From Tissierella simiarum (GTDB lineage Bacteria > Bacillota > Clostridia > Tissierellales > Tissierellaceae), in assembly GCF_018917865.1 (NCBI RefSeq), contig NZ_JAHLPM010000011.1, forward strand, positions 86,784 through 150,783: 64,000 bases of DNA, given 5' to 3'. Below are positions 55,286 to 64,000 of the stretch, piece after piece. The notes beneath the pieces are model-generated. The model had not been told where the DNA came from, did not search any database, and saw only the letters and a list, made by a program, of their open reading frames with translations. The number at the start of each line of letters is the position of its first letter. Position 1 is the first letter of the stretch. The position numbers and the translations under genes are program-made.

Positions 55286-55305
55286 TTTCAAAGGGGGATA
55301 GGTTT

Positions 55306-56049
55306 ATGAATAAAAGCTTAATAGAAAAAGCAGCTAGAATGATTAAAGATTCTGCGAAGGTAATGGTACTGACAGGAGCGGGGATATCAACAGAAAGTGG
55401 AATCCCCGATTTTAGAAGTCCTAACACTGGATTATGGGAGAATATAGATCCAATGGAAGCCCTATCTACAGCGGTACTATATAACGATCCAAACAAGTTT
55501 TATAAAGAAGGTTTTCAAATGCTGCTTTCCATGACTAATGCAGAGCCTAATAAAGGACATTTAGTATTGGCAGAAATGGAGCGATTGGGATATATCAAGG
55601 GAATAATAACTCAAAATATAGATAATTTACATCATAAGGCAGGTTCAAAATATATTCTAGAAGTTCATGGAAACACTAGAGAAGGAAGCTGTTTAGATTG
55701 TGGAGAAATTGTAGGATTAAATGTATTAGAAGGAAAGATTAATAAAGGGGAAATCCCACCTAAATGTGAAAAATGCGGAGGACTTCTTAGACCTAATGTT
55801 GTATTCTTTGGGGACATGCTACCAGAAGATTTTAATATAGCATGGGAAGAAATAGATGATTGTGATTTGCTAATAGTTATTGGATCAAGTCTTTCTGTAT
55901 CTCCTGTAAATTATTTACCACAGAAAGCTAAAAAGCTGATTATAATAAACGTTGGACCTACTATGATGGATAATCATGGAGATATAGTTATACGAGAAAA
56001 GTCAGGAATGGTTTTAGAAGAAATTTTTAAGGAGTTGACAAAGAATTAA
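55306..56049 (+). CDS. cobB: NAD-dependent protein deacylase, Sir2 family
   Basis: A sirtuin that removes acetyl or other acyl groups from lysines, using NAD. The 247 residues include G-A-G-I-S-T-E-S-G-I-P-D-F-R, T-Q-N-I-D-N-L-H, the catalytic histidine in E-V-H-G-N, and a four-cysteine zinc site (C-L-D-C and C-E-K-C). The end has P-V-N-Y-L-P. The ATG follows AAAGGGGGATAGG. A methyltransferase gene starts 2 bases after its stop. Confidence 0.94.
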   Translation: MNKSLIEKAARMIKDSAKVMVLTGAGISTESGIPDFRSPNTGLWENIDPMEALSTAVLYNDPNKFYKEGFQMLLSMTNAEPNKGHLVLAEMERLGYIKGIITQNIDNLHHKAGSKYILEVHGNTREGSCLDCGEIVGLNVLEGKINKGEIPPKCEKCGGLLRPNVVFFGDMLPEDFNIAWEEIDDCDLLIVIGSSLSVSPVNYLPQKAKKLIIINVGPTMMDNHGDIVIREKSGMVLEEIFKELTKN

Positions 56050-56051
56050 AA

Positions 56052-56792
56052 ATGGACATATATAATAAGTTTGCAACATTATACGATGAATTAATGACAG
56101 ATTTTGATTATGAAAACTGGTTTATTTATATAAAAAAGATTCTTGAAAAGTTTAACAAAAATCCTCATAAGGTTCTAGAAATGGCGTGTGGTACAGGAAA
56201 TTTATCTTATTACTTAGCTAAAGAAGGTTATCAACTGACTTGCTTTGATTTTTCCTCTGATATGCTCACGATAGCTTATGATAAACTTTATAAGTTTAAA
56301 AATCTCAAGTTATTAAATCAAAATATGATAAACTTTAAAATTAACAATGTATTTGACTGTATCATATCAATTTGTGATAGCATAAATTATATTACTGATG
56401 AAAAAGATTTGTTAGATACATTTATAAATGTGAGAAACCATTTAGAAGAAGGTGGTATATTTATTTTCGACATTAATTCCTACTATAAATTAAAATATAT
56501 AATAGGAAATAATACTTTTGTTGAAGATAGAGAAGATGTTTTTTATACTTGGCAAAATTATTTTGATGAAGAAAATAATATTTGTGAATTTTATCTTACA
56601 TTTTTTATGAATGAAGATGGAGAAAATTACATTAGATTTGATGAAGAGCATAAAGAAAGGGCTTATGAAATAAATGAAGTGGTTGAATTATTAACGCAAG
56701 CAGGATTTAGAGAAATTGATTTTTTTGAAGGATTTTCTTTTAAAAAGCCATATTCTAAAAGTGAAAGGATAAATTTTATAGCAATAAAATAA
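56052..56792 (+). CDS. SAM-dependent methyltransferase (class I)
   Basis: A 246-residue class I methyltransferase. The SAM site is V-L-E-M-A-C-G-T-G-N-L-S, followed by the acidic strand end C-F-D-F-S. The N-terminal Y-D-E-L-M-T-D-F-D-Y is common in this clostridial group. Substrate unknown. It starts 2 bases after the sirtuin gene, with AAGGAG 18 bases back, so it is probably translated by coupling. The downstream 145 bases carry the cold-shock promoter. Confidence 0.87.
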   Translation: MDIYNKFATLYDELMTDFDYENWFIYIKKILEKFNKNPHKVLEMACGTGNLSYYLAKEGYQLTCFDFSSDMLTIAYDKLYKFKNLKLLNQNMINFKINNVFDCIISICDSINYITDEKDLLDTFINVRNHLEEGGIFIFDINSYYKLKYIIGNNTFVEDREDVFYTWQNYFDEENNICEFYLTFFMNEDGENYIRFDEEHKERAYEINEVVELLTQAGFREIDFFEGFSFKKPYSKSERINFIAIK

Positions 56793-56839
56793 AATATTAA
56801 AGTTTATAGAATATTTCCAAATAATTGAGGGAATATTAT

Positions 56840-56869
56840 TTGACAAGGTCACATATTGTGTGATAGACT
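56840..56869 (+). promoter_or_regulatory. Promoter of the cold-shock gene
   Basis: TTGACA at 56840-56845, then a TG-extended -10, TAGACT, at 56864-56869, spacing 18. It leaves a 5' untranslated region of about 60 bases, typical of csp genes. Confidence 0.6.
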
Positions 56870-56937
56870 ATGTTAAAGGTAGATGATACATAGGACTCAT
56901 CTATTATTAAATTAGCTGTATTGGAGGAATGTTTTAA

Positions 56938-57138
56938 ATGGTAAAAGGTACTGTGAAATGGTTCAATGCTACAAAAGGATACGGTTTTATATCAACTGAA
57001 GCTGGAGAAGACGTATTTGTACATTATTCAGCAATAACTTCAGATGGATTTAAGACTTTAGAAGAAGGACAACAAGTTGAATTTGAAATAGTTCAAGGAG
57101 AAAAAGGTCCTCAAGCTACTAACGTTGTAAAACTATAA
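56938..57138 (+). CDS. Cold-shock protein (CspA family)
   Basis: A 66-residue OB-fold nucleic-acid chaperone. It has both RNA-binding motifs, K-G-Y-G-F-I and V-F-V-H-Y, and the family start K-G-T-V-K-W-F-N. It ends G-P-Q-A-T-N-V. The ATG follows TGGAGGAATG. It binds single-stranded RNA and DNA and relieves secondary structure. It is monocistronic, with a strong terminator. Confidence 0.97.
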   Translation: MVKGTVKWFNATKGYGFISTEAGEDVFVHYSAITSDGFKTLEEGQQVEFEIVQGEKGPQATNVVKL

Positions 57139-57177
57139 AAACCTTATTCTCTTTTATATAGTTTTTGATAGTAGCAA

Positions 57178-57213
57178 ATTAAGCCCCTCCATGAGGGGCT
57201 TTACTATTTTTAG
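57178..57213 (+). terminator. Terminator after the cold-shock gene
   Basis: A GC-rich perfect stem AAGCCCCTC/GAGGGGCTT with a CAT loop, then a T-rich run. Confidence 0.92.
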
Positions 57214-57227
57214 CAAGGGTGATAGAT

Positions 57228-58103
57228 ATGGAAGATTATATAATCAGAGGGATAGATGAAAAGGGAACTATTCGTATATTTATAGCTTCAACAACTAACT
57301 TAGTGGAAGAAGCAAGAAAAATTCATAATACTTCTCCTACAGCTACAGCGGCTTTAGGAAGATCATTAACGGCTGCTGCCATGATGGGTGCAATGATGAA
57401 AAATGATAAGGATATATTAACTTTTAAAATATCAGGTGATGGTGCTTTAGGAAATATAGTAATAGTAGCTAACAACAAAGGCGGAGTAAAAGGATATGTT
57501 GATCATCCTTATGCTGATGTGCCTAGTAGAGAAGATGGAAAATTAGATGTAGGTACTCTAGTTGGTAGAAATGGAACTATTACTTCTATTATGGATTTAG
57601 GTTTAAAAGAACCTTATGTTGGTCAAGCGAGATTAGTATCTGGTGAAATTGCAGAAGATTTAGCTCATTTATACTCTTTATCTGAGCAGCAGCCTTCAGC
57701 TGTTAGTCTAGGAGTATTAGTAGATAGGGATATATCTGTTAGGGCAGCAGGTGGATATATAATACAATTGTTACCTGGCGTATCTGATGATGATATTACT
57801 AAAATAGAAACTACTTTAAGTAAAGTAATGCCTATTTCAACCTTAATTGATAAAGGGTTAGCACCTGAAGATATTATGGAAGAATTACTAGGTCAATTTA
57901 ATATGGAAGTATTAGATAAAATAAGTGTTAAATATAATTGTGATTGTTCTAGAGAAAAAATAGAAGGTGTTATTATAAGTCTTGGGAAAAAAGAGATAGA
58001 GGATATAATTGAAGAGGATGGTAAGGCTGAGGTTGTATGCCATTTCTGCAATAAAAAATACCAATTTTCAAAAGAAAATCTAAAAAGTTTAATTAATAGT
58101 TGA
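57228..58103 (+). CDS. hslO: Redox-regulated chaperone Hsp33
   Basis: A cytoplasmic holdase activated by oxidation. The roughly 291-residue product has the N-terminal D-Y-I-I-R-G-I-D-E-K-G-T-I-R family start, G-D-G-A-L-G-N-I and the C-terminal redox zinc switch C-D-C and C-H-F-C (CxC and CxxC). I start at ATG 57228, with AAGGGTGATAG upstream. Three tRNA genes follow after about 40 bases. Confidence 0.96.
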   Translation: MEDYIIRGIDEKGTIRIFIASTTNLVEEARKIHNTSPTATAALGRSLTAAAMMGAMMKNDKDILTFKISGDGALGNIVIVANNKGGVKGYVDHPYADVPSREDGKLDVGTLVGRNGTITSIMDLGLKEPYVGQARLVSGEIAEDLAHLYSLSEQQPSAVSLGVLVDRDISVRAAGGYIIQLLPGVSDDDITKIETTLSKVMPISTLIDKGLAPEDIMEELLGQFNMEVLDKISVKYNCDCSREKIEGVIISLGKKEIEDIIEEDGKAEVVCHFCNKKYQFSKENLKSLINS

Positions 58104-58145
58104 CAATTGGTCAATATTCATGTATACTAACAATTGTGATATCTA

Positions 58146-58221
<76 letters not shown>

Positions 58222-58273
58222 TGTAAGAGATGGCTGTAGATATTACGTTAAGTCAATGAAAATAGGGTATTAA

Positions 58274-58348
58274 GCGGAAGTGGCTCAGTGGTAGAGCATC
58301 GCCTTGCCAAGGCGAGGGTCGCGGGTTCGAATCCCGTCTTCCGCTCCA
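58274..58348 (+). tRNA. tRNA-Gly (GCC)
   Basis: A 75-base cloverleaf: acceptor GCGGAAG/CTTCCGC with U discriminator, anticodon stem TCGCC/GGCGA and loop TTGCCAA, T-arm GGTTCGAATCC. CCA is encoded. Confidence 0.98.
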
Positions 58349-58406
58349 ATAATATATTCCGCAGAAAATATCTGATAGTTCTTGGAAAGGACTTCGCATT
58401 ATATGT

Positions 58407-58481
<75 letters not shown>

Positions 58482-58483
58482 GA

Positions 58484-58518
58484 AAACCTTCTATGTAAAT
58501 AGAAGGTTTAATTTTTTT
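58484..58518 (+). terminator. Terminator of the tRNA cluster
   Basis: An 11-bp perfect stem AAACCTTCTAT with its complement, followed by a run of seven Ts. Confidence 0.9.
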
Positions 58519-58538
58519 GTAAAAGTGCGGTGATTGTT

Positions 58539-59285
58539 TTGGACAAAAATCCATTTATTCCTTTAAAAACTGCTGATTTAGTAATAGTTGATGGAAGAGT
58601 AGATGAAGAAATATTAAATAACTTAAAGAGATTAAATTTAAAAGTTATACAGACTATAAAATGTAAAGAAGTTGAAGATTCTATTTCTTATCATCCTGAT
58701 ATAGTAATACATCCAATAAATAATAATACATTATTAATTGCTCCCAATGTTTTTGATTATTATGAAGAAAAATTTCATGGCTTGGGTATAAAAATAATTA
58801 AAGGAGAAAAATTTTTACATAGGAGATATCCCGATGATATTGCATATAATGTAGGGAGACTCAAAGGAATTGCCATACATAATTTTAAATATACTGACGA
58901 AAAATTAAAGTATTATTTAGAAAGAGAAAATTTAAAATTAATAGATGTTAAACAAGGCTATAGTAAATGTTCTATGGCTATAGTAGGAGAAATGTCAGCT
59001 ATAACTTCAGATTATCCGATTTATGAAAAATTAACATCTATTGGCTGTAAAGTTTTATTAATTCAGCCCGGACATATTTTATTAAAAGGACAAAATTATG
59101 GATTTATTGGTGGAACTACAGGAAACTTATCAGAAGACACTATTATTATTTCAGGATCATTATGCTCCCATCCTGAAGAGAAGAAGATATTAGATTTTAT
59201 TAAAAAAAATAATAAAAAAGTCGTTTTTTTGTCAAAGAAAAAAATAGTAGATATTGGTACGATAATTAGTCTATATTGCCATTAG
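58539..59285 (+). CDS. Clostridial conserved protein, probably DUF6873/GME-fold-like
   Basis: A roughly 248-residue cytoplasmic protein. I recall similar clostridial proteins filed as DUF6873 with a GME (amidinotransferase-like) fold, but cannot confirm it. Visible features are H-P-D-I-V-I-H-P, Y-P-D-D-I-A-Y-N-V, the K-Q-G-Y-S-K-C-S segment and G-F-I-G-G-T-T-G-N, which recall repeated GME modules with H and C near the active site. TTG 58539, with GGTGAT upstream, is the likely start. No enzymatic activity can be claimed. Confidence 0.6.
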   Translation: MDKNPFIPLKTADLVIVDGRVDEEILNNLKRLNLKVIQTIKCKEVEDSISYHPDIVIHPINNNTLLIAPNVFDYYEEKFHGLGIKIIKGEKFLHRRYPDDIAYNVGRLKGIAIHNFKYTDEKLKYYLERENLKLIDVKQGYSKCSMAIVGEMSAITSDYPIYEKLTSIGCKVLLIQPGHILLKGQNYGFIGGTTGNLSEDTIIISGSLCSHPEEKKILDFIKKNNKKVVFLSKKKIVDIGTIISLYCH

Positions 59286-59351
59286 AGTAAGTCTTTAAGT
59301 GGTATATACATATGGTTAGAGCACATACTACTAACAGAAGGGAGTGATACA

Positions 59352-60206
59352 ATGGAACCTATAAAAATCGGAATTAATAAGGATTTAGAAAAAGTAAAAG
59401 AAATAATAGATAGTTATTCTTTTGAAAGAAAATTGAATATAGAAGAAGAAAATTATAATGATAGAGATATATTCTCTTTTTCTATAGGCAAAAGAAAGAC
59501 TTATGATGAATTAATTTTATACGATAATTTAGCTCATATAGTACAGGATATTATAATAAAAGTGTATGCAAAATATTTAATTGTCTATAGAGTAAATAAA
59601 ATATGCACTGATTTTAATATTTCAGATAGAGAAGAAATAATTGTATACTCTCATAATATGCTTATGAATAAGAATTATTTTGTAAAAGAAAAACAATTTT
59701 TAAATGGAGAAATAGTTAATTATTTAATTGAAAATAGAACATTACTTGTTGATGGATATCTACGTTTTAGATTAAAAGATTTTAATTTTTTAATAGATAG
59801 AGCTATAGAAAAGAGTATTGAAGAGTTAACGGCAGAAAAAGAATATAAAGAGTTTATAAAAATATTACAGTATTTTATTGATATTCAAGAACCTAAATAT
59901 GACTTAGTAAATGTAATATTATGTGACAATGATTATAGGCTTATGGATGAGAATAATAAAATTATAGAAAATGATTTTTTTAGTGATATTATAAATGAAC
60001 TATCTTATGAGGGAATAAGTAAGGATGACTTACTTATCAGCTCATTAATAGTAATTGCACCAAAAAGACTGGTGGTCCATATAGATGAAAAGGATAAGGA
60101 CAAAGAAATAGTAGAAGTACTTACAAATATATTTAAAGAAAGAATAAATTTTTGCTTGGGTTGCGATGTATGCAAAGTTAAGATTAAAATGAAAAAAGGA
60201 AAATAA
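59352..60206 (+). CDS. ytxC: Sporulation protein YtxC-like
   Basis: A 284-residue protein of the YtxC family, whose genes are found near thrS in spore formers, as here. Features are the L-x-D-G-Y-L-R-F-R-L-K-D-F segment, in the middle, and a C-terminal pair of cysteines, F-C-L-G-C-D-V-C-K. No signal peptide or membrane segment is seen. The molecular role is unknown. The ATG follows AGAAGGGAGTGAT. A terminator follows before hisS. Confidence 0.85.
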   Translation: MEPIKIGINKDLEKVKEIIDSYSFERKLNIEEENYNDRDIFSFSIGKRKTYDELILYDNLAHIVQDIIIKVYAKYLIVYRVNKICTDFNISDREEIIVYSHNMLMNKNYFVKEKQFLNGEIVNYLIENRTLLVDGYLRFRLKDFNFLIDRAIEKSIEELTAEKEYKEFIKILQYFIDIQEPKYDLVNVILCDNDYRLMDENNKIIENDFFSDIINELSYEGISKDDLLISSLIVIAPKRLVVHIDEKDKDKEIVEVLTNIFKERINFCLGCDVCKVKIKMKKGK

Positions 60207-60238
60207 CAAGAAGTTGAATAGTCAGCTTCTTGTTTTCT
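60205..60238 (+). terminator. Terminator after ytxC
   Basis: A 13-bp stem with one G-U pair (AACAAGAAGTTGA with its complement), starting at the ytxC stop codon, then TTTTC. Confidence 0.8.
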
Positions 60239-60254
60239 GATAAATATAAATTAT

Positions 60255-60282
60255 TTGAAAAATATTTTCTAAATGGTATTAT
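60255..60282 (+). promoter_or_regulatory. Promoter for hisS
   Basis: TTGAAA at 60255-60260 and a TG-extended TATTAT at 60277-60282, spacing 16. Confidence 0.6.
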
Positions 60283-60314
60283 AATAATAAAGATTACATA
60301 TTTGGAGGGTTATT

Positions 60315-61625
60315 ATGAGTGAAAATATTGTTAAGCCATCTATTCTTCCAGGTTTTATGGAATTGACACCATCAGATCAAATATTATTTAATAGAATGTT
60401 AGATATTATAAGAAAAAATTATGAGAAATTTGGATTTCTGCCAATAGATACTCCTATTATAGAAAAGTCAGAAGTGTTACTTGCTAAGGGAGGAGGAGAA
60501 ACAGAAAAACAAATATATAGATTTGAAAAAGGGGATACTGATATGGCATTAAGGTTTGATTTAACAGTACCTTTAGCCAGATATGTAGCTCAACATTTTT
60601 CTGAATTAACTTTTCCTTTCAGAAGATATCAAATTGGAAAAGTTTATAGAGGAGAAAGAAACCAAAAAGGTAGATTTAGAGAATTTTACCAATGTGATAT
60701 AGATATAATAGGGAATGGTACTTTAGATATAATAAACGACGCAGAAATACCTAGCATAATATATTCCACATTTAAAGATTTAGGTTTTGATTCTTTTACT
60801 ATAAAAATAAACAATAGAAAAATATTAATGGGATTTTTCCAATGGTTAAATATAGACGATCTAACTTTAGTTTTAAGAGCTATTGATAAATTAGATAAAA
60901 TTGGTGTTACTGGAGTTGAAAAAGAGCTTAAAAGTATAGGATTAGAGGAAGAAAATATAGAAAAGATAAAAGAATTTATAAAAATTAAAGGATCCAATGT
61001 AGAAATAATAGAAAGTCTAAAAATGCTAGAAATAAGAAATGAGATATTTGAAGAAGGTCTAAATGAATTAGCTTTGGTAAATAAATATATAAAACTTTTT
61101 GGCGTTCCAGAAGAAAATTATAAAATTGATTTAACTATAGCTAGAGGATTAGATTATTATACAGGAACTGTATATGAAACTTTTTTAAATGATTATCCTT
61201 CAATAGGTAGTATTTGTTCTGGAGGAAGATATGATAATTTAGCTACTTATTATACAAAGCAAAAATTACCAGGAGTAGGGATTTCTATAGGACTTACAAG
61301 ACTTTTCTATCAATTAATGGAAGCAAATATAATAAAAGCTATGGAGAATTCACTAACTAAAGTATTGATAATTCCTATGGAAAACTATATAGAAAAAGCC
61401 GTAGAAGCAGCCACTATATTAAGAAAAGAAGGTATCAATACTCAAATATATATAGAAGATAGTAAAGTAGGGAAAAAGTTTAATTATGCAGATAAATTAA
61501 ACATACCTTATGTAATCGTAATTGGACAAGAAGAGGTTGAAAGTAATAATTATTCCTTTAGAAACATGAGTACAGGAGAGCAAAGAATAATTGTTATGGA
61601 GGAAATATTATCCTGTTTAAAATAA
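60315..61625 (+). CDS. hisS: Histidyl-tRNA synthetase
   Basis: A class II synthetase of 436 residues. Motif 2 is Y-R-G-E-R-N-Q-K-G-R-F-R-E-F-Y-Q-C-D. The histidine-binding motif A-R-G-L-D-Y-Y-T-G is present. The C-terminal anticodon domain ends with the alpha/beta fold V-L-I-I-P-M and I-E-D-S-K-V-G-K. The N-terminus has L-T-P-S-D-Q in place of the more usual start. The HisZ paralogue lacks several of these motifs, so HisS is favoured. The ATG follows TTGGAGGGTTAT. No T-box precedes this gene. Confidence 0.92.
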   Translation: MSENIVKPSILPGFMELTPSDQILFNRMLDIIRKNYEKFGFLPIDTPIIEKSEVLLAKGGGETEKQIYRFEKGDTDMALRFDLTVPLARYVAQHFSELTFPFRRYQIGKVYRGERNQKGRFREFYQCDIDIIGNGTLDIINDAEIPSIIYSTFKDLGFDSFTIKINNRKILMGFFQWLNIDDLTLVLRAIDKLDKIGVTGVEKELKSIGLEEENIEKIKEFIKIKGSNVEIIESLKMLEIRNEIFEEGLNELALVNKYIKLFGVPEENYKIDLTIARGLDYYTGTVYETFLNDYPSIGSICSGGRYDNLATYYTKQKLPGVGISIGLTRLFYQLMEANIIKAMENSLTKVLIIPMENYIEKAVEAATILRKEGINTQIYIEDSKVGKKFNYADKLNIPYVIVIGQEEVESNNYSFRNMSTGEQRIIVMEEILSCLK

Positions 61626-61659
61626 GTTTTATTTGGTATAAATAAGTATAAATAAAGCC

Positions 61660-61688
61660 TTGACAAATAGTATTATAGAAGTTAGAAT
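61660..61688 (+). promoter_or_regulatory. Promoter for the thrS T-box transcript
   Basis: TTGACA at 61660-61665 and TAGAAT at 61683-61688, spacing 17. Confidence 0.75.
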
Positions 61689-61721
61689 ATATAATCAAAT
61701 AAGTAAAATTAAATATTAAAG

Positions 61722-61945
61722 GCATAGAAGGGAAGAGTAAGTTATTATTTCCTTAAAGAGAGGGGAAACCTTGGCTGAAAATTTCCCCAAGTGAAAAATA
61801 TCTGAAGACCACCCCTGAGCCGTATCTCAAGCTTTAGCGAAAGATATCCGCATATATAGCGTTATTTAAATTAAGAAGCAATTAGGGTGGAACCACGAAC
61901 CTTTCGTCCCTACAATTTTTGTAGAGATGAAAGGTTTTTTTATAT
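61722..61945 (+). promoter_or_regulatory. T-box riboswitch (threonine) upstream of thrS
   Basis: T-box core AGGGTGGAACCACG at 61884-61897. The terminator stem AACCTTTCGTCCCTACAA with its near-complement at 61899-61935 is followed by seven Ts. AGAGA motif is near 61757. An ACC followed by A at 61808-61810 fits a threonine specifier. Confidence 0.95.
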
Positions 61946-61966
61946 AGAAATATGAGGAGGGTTAAT

Positions 61967-63877
61967 ATGGAAAAGATTAAAATAACTTTACCAGACGGGG
62001 CTATAAGAGAATATGATAAAGGTGTAAGTGTATACGATATTACCAAAGATATATCAGAAGGTCTAGCGAGAGTTGCTCTTGGAGCAGTAGTAAATGGTGA
62101 TATAAAAGGAATGCAAGAAACAGTAGAAGAAGATGCAACATTTAAAGTAGTAAAATTTGAAGACAAAGAGGGAAAATTAATATTTTGGCATACATCAGCC
62201 CATATAATGGCACTTGCAGTACAAAAATTATTCCCAGGAGTTAAATTTGCTATAGGACCTGCCATAGAAAATGGATTCTATTATGACTTTGATACAGAGC
62301 ATAGATTTACTCCAGAAGATTTAGAAAAAATTGAGAAAGAAATGGCTAATATAGTTAAAGAAGGACATGTACTAAAAAGATTTATCATGTCAAGAGATGA
62401 AGCCTTAGAGTATTTTAAAGAACGTGAAGAACCTTATAAGATTGACTTAATAGAAAACTTACCTCCAAATGAAATAATTTCTTTCTATACTTTAGGAGAA
62501 TTTACAGACCTTTGTGCTGGTCCACATCTTTATGATGTAAAGAAGGTAAAAGCAATCAAACTTCTAAGTATAGCAGGAGCTTACTGGCGTGGAGACGAAA
62601 AAAACAAGATGCTTCAAAGAATTTATGGAACAACTTATGAAAAGAAAAAAGATTTAGAAGAATATCTTAACAGATTAGAAGAAGCAAAGAAAAGAGATCA
62701 TAGAAAATTAGGTAGAGAATTAGATTTATTTAGTATGCATGAAGAGGGTCCCGGTTTTCCTTTTTTCCATCCAAATGGTATGGTGTTGAGAAATATATTG
62801 GAGGATTTTTGGAAAAAAGAACATGTTAAAAGAGGTTATGGAGAAATAAAAACTCCACTAATATTAAACGAAGCATTATGGCATCAATCTGGTCACTGGG
62901 ATCATTATAGAGAAAACATGTATTTTACAAATATTGATGATGGAGATTATGCTATAAAGCCAATGAACTGTCCTGGTTCTATTTTAGTATATAAATCAAA
63001 GATGTATAGCTATAGGGATTTTCCTTTAAGATTAGGAGAATTAGGATTAGTTCACAGACACGAGCTTTCAGGAGCCTTACATGGATTAATGAGAGTTAGA
63101 AGCTTTACTCAAGATGATGCTCATTTATATATGATTCCAAGCCAAGTAAAAGAAGAACTAATTAAAGTAATAGAATTAGCAGACTATATATATAGTGTAT
63201 TTGGATTTAAATATCATGTAGAATTATCTACAAGGCCAGAAAACTCTATGGGTTCTGATGAGCAATGGGAATTAGCTACAAATAGTTTAAAAGAAGCTTT
63301 AGAGGAAAAAGGAATTAAATATATTTTAAATGAAGGCGATGGAGCTTTCTATGGACCAAAGATAGATTATCATCTTGAAGATGCTATAGGCAGGACTTGG
63401 CAATGTGGAACAATTCAACTTGATTTCCAAATGCCAGAAAGATTTGATTTAACTTATATAGATAAGGATAATGAAAAGAAACGTCCTGTTATGATTCATA
63501 GAACAATTTTGGGTAGTATGGAAAGATTTATGGGAATATTAATAGAACATTACGCAGGAAAGTTTCCAGTATGGCTTGCACCAATTCAGGTTACAATTCT
63601 TCCTATTTCTGATAAGTTTAATGATTATGCCTATGAATTAAAGAAAGAGATGAAAGAGAAAGGTCTTAGAATAAAAATAGATGATAGGGCAGAAAAGATT
63701 GGATATAAAATAAGAGAAGCTAGACTTCAAAGAATTCCTTATATGCTAATAGTAGGCGAAAAAGAAGTAGAAGAAAGACTTGTTTCTGTTAGAAAAAGAG
63801 ATGAAGGAGATAAAGGTCAAATTAAAGTAGATGAGTTGATAGATGAAGTAATTAAAGAAATAGAGGAAAAGAGGTAG
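61967..63877 (+). CDS. thrS: Threonyl-tRNA synthetase
   Basis: A roughly 636-residue class II synthetase. Domains in order: TGS (about 1-60, I-T-L-P-D-G), editing domain with H-T-S-A-H, the linking domain, then the catalytic core with the zinc cysteine in M-N-C-P-G-S, motif 2 around H-R-H-E-L-S-G-A-L-H-G, and motif 3 G-S-M-E-R. The C-terminal anticodon domain ends in V-I-K-E-I-E-E-K-R. I start at ATG 61967, behind GAGGAGGG. A threonine T-box controls it. Confidence 0.97.
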   Translation: MEKIKITLPDGAIREYDKGVSVYDITKDISEGLARVALGAVVNGDIKGMQETVEEDATFKVVKFEDKEGKLIFWHTSAHIMALAVQKLFPGVKFAIGPAIENGFYYDFDTEHRFTPEDLEKIEKEMANIVKEGHVLKRFIMSRDEALEYFKEREEPYKIDLIENLPPNEIISFYTLGEFTDLCAGPHLYDVKKVKAIKLLSIAGAYWRGDEKNKMLQRIYGTTYEKKKDLEEYLNRLEEAKKRDHRKLGRELDLFSMHEEGPGFPFFHPNGMVLRNILEDFWKKEHVKRGYGEIKTPLILNEALWHQSGHWDHYRENMYFTNIDDGDYAIKPMNCPGSILVYKSKMYSYRDFPLRLGELGLVHRHELSGALHGLMRVRSFTQDDAHLYMIPSQVKEELIKVIELADYIYSVFGFKYHVELSTRPENSMGSDEQWELATNSLKEALEEKGIKYILNEGDGAFYGPKIDYHLEDAIGRTWQCGTIQLDFQMPERFDLTYIDKDNEKKRPVMIHRTILGSMERFMGILIEHYAGKFPVWLAPIQVTILPISDKFNDYAYELKKEMKEKGLRIKIDDRAEKIGYKIREARLQRIPYMLIVGEKEVEERLVSVRKRDEGDKGQIKVDELIDEVIKEIEEKR

Positions 63878-63887
63878 ATAATGATAT

Positions 63888-63950
63888 GATACTTCCAAAG
63901 TAGACAGTTTAATTAATTTAAAATAGACTATCTACTTGGAGGTATTTTTT
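63888..63950 (+). mobile_element. Left-end region of an IS3-type element with an inverted repeat
   Basis: The stretch holds an imperfect inverted repeat, ACTTCCAAAGTAGACAGT (from 63891) with AGACTATCTACTTGGAGG (from 63927), and then a T run just before the transposase start. It could be the left IS end, and the hairpin with Ts could also terminate thrS transcription. The exact element boundary is not visible without the right end. Confidence 0.5.
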
Positions 63951-64000
63951 ATGGGAAGAAAACCAAAGTATAGTAAAGAAATAAAGATTAAAGCATGTAA
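63951..64000 (+). CDS. IS3-family transposase, first codons only
   Basis: Seventeen codons from ATG 63951 read M-G-R-K-P-K-Y-S-K-E-I-K-I-K-A-C-K, the usual start of the HTH (OrfA) part of IS3-type transposases in clostridia. The ribosome site TTGGAGG lies in the right arm of the upstream inverted repeat. The rest lies outside the window. Confidence 0.7.
   Translation, partial: MGRKPKYSKEIKIKAC

Overview
The window is strongly AT-rich, densely coded chromosomal DNA from a spore-forming, low-G+C anaerobic Firmicute of the Clostridia/Tissierellia kind. The evidence is T-box control of three aminoacyl-tRNA synthetase genes, two alpha/beta-type small acid-soluble spore proteins, a YtxC sporulation protein, PdaB-like deacetylases, an asd-dapA-dapB operon, frequent TTG/GTG starts behind strong purine-rich ribosome binding sites, and a clostridial-style type I-B CRISPR-Cas locus. 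No species can be named from the sequence alone.

Region 1 (1-12.6 kb): the 3' end of a short-chain dehydrogenase gene, then a WYL-domain regulator and a complete type I-B (Cst/Tneap-like) CRISPR-Cas operon, cas6-cas8b1-cas7-cas5-cas3-cas4-cas1-cas2. A roughly 190-base leader and an array of 42 repeats and 41 spacers follow. Base 30 of the repeat switches once along the array from A (leader side) to G (distal side), and the last repeat is degenerate, so array polarity can be read directly. Region 2 (12.6-23.6 kb): metabolic and accessory genes (SPL radical SAM protein, MTA/SAH nucleosidase, GNAT, an unrecognised protein with a duplicated winged-helix module, S58 peptidase, threonine synthase). 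These are followed by a scarred stretch with a decayed serine hydrolase of different base composition, a truncated second copy of the start of yyaL with its upstream region, and a two-gene chromate-transporter-type permease with a divergent LysR regulator.

Region 3 (23.7-40.7 kb): YyaL; a same-strand run of small detoxification and modification enzymes (S66/MccF-like peptidase, GNAT, FosB, Nudix, hexapeptide acetyltransferase, zinc alcohol dehydrogenase); RsgA; a D-Ala-D-Ala-ligase-like enzyme; T-box-trpS; membrane proteins; a PadR regulator with a symmetric operator that is co-transcribed with an unusual SEDS (RodA/FtsW-type) protein carrying an N-terminal HAAS-like prefix; MnmH; an orphan lipoprotein binding protein; and PgsA. 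Region 4 (40.7-64 kb): core genes including T-box-valS-folC, spore proteins, deacetylases, an SSB-like protein, hpt, the DAP pathway, sirtuin, cold-shock protein, Hsp33, three tRNAs (Phe, Gly, Cys), ytxC, hisS and T-box-thrS. The window ends inside the start of an IS3-type transposase gene.

The most informative accessory signals are the intact CRISPR-Cas system with its datable array, the PadR/HAAS-SEDS pair with its dyad operator, and three gene remnants (serine hydrolase, yyaL 5' end, ywaF-like 3' end) that record local duplication and loss. I did not find a clearly unprecedented multi-gene system. The PadR-SEDS pair and the duplicated winged-helix protein are the best candidates for undescribed function.
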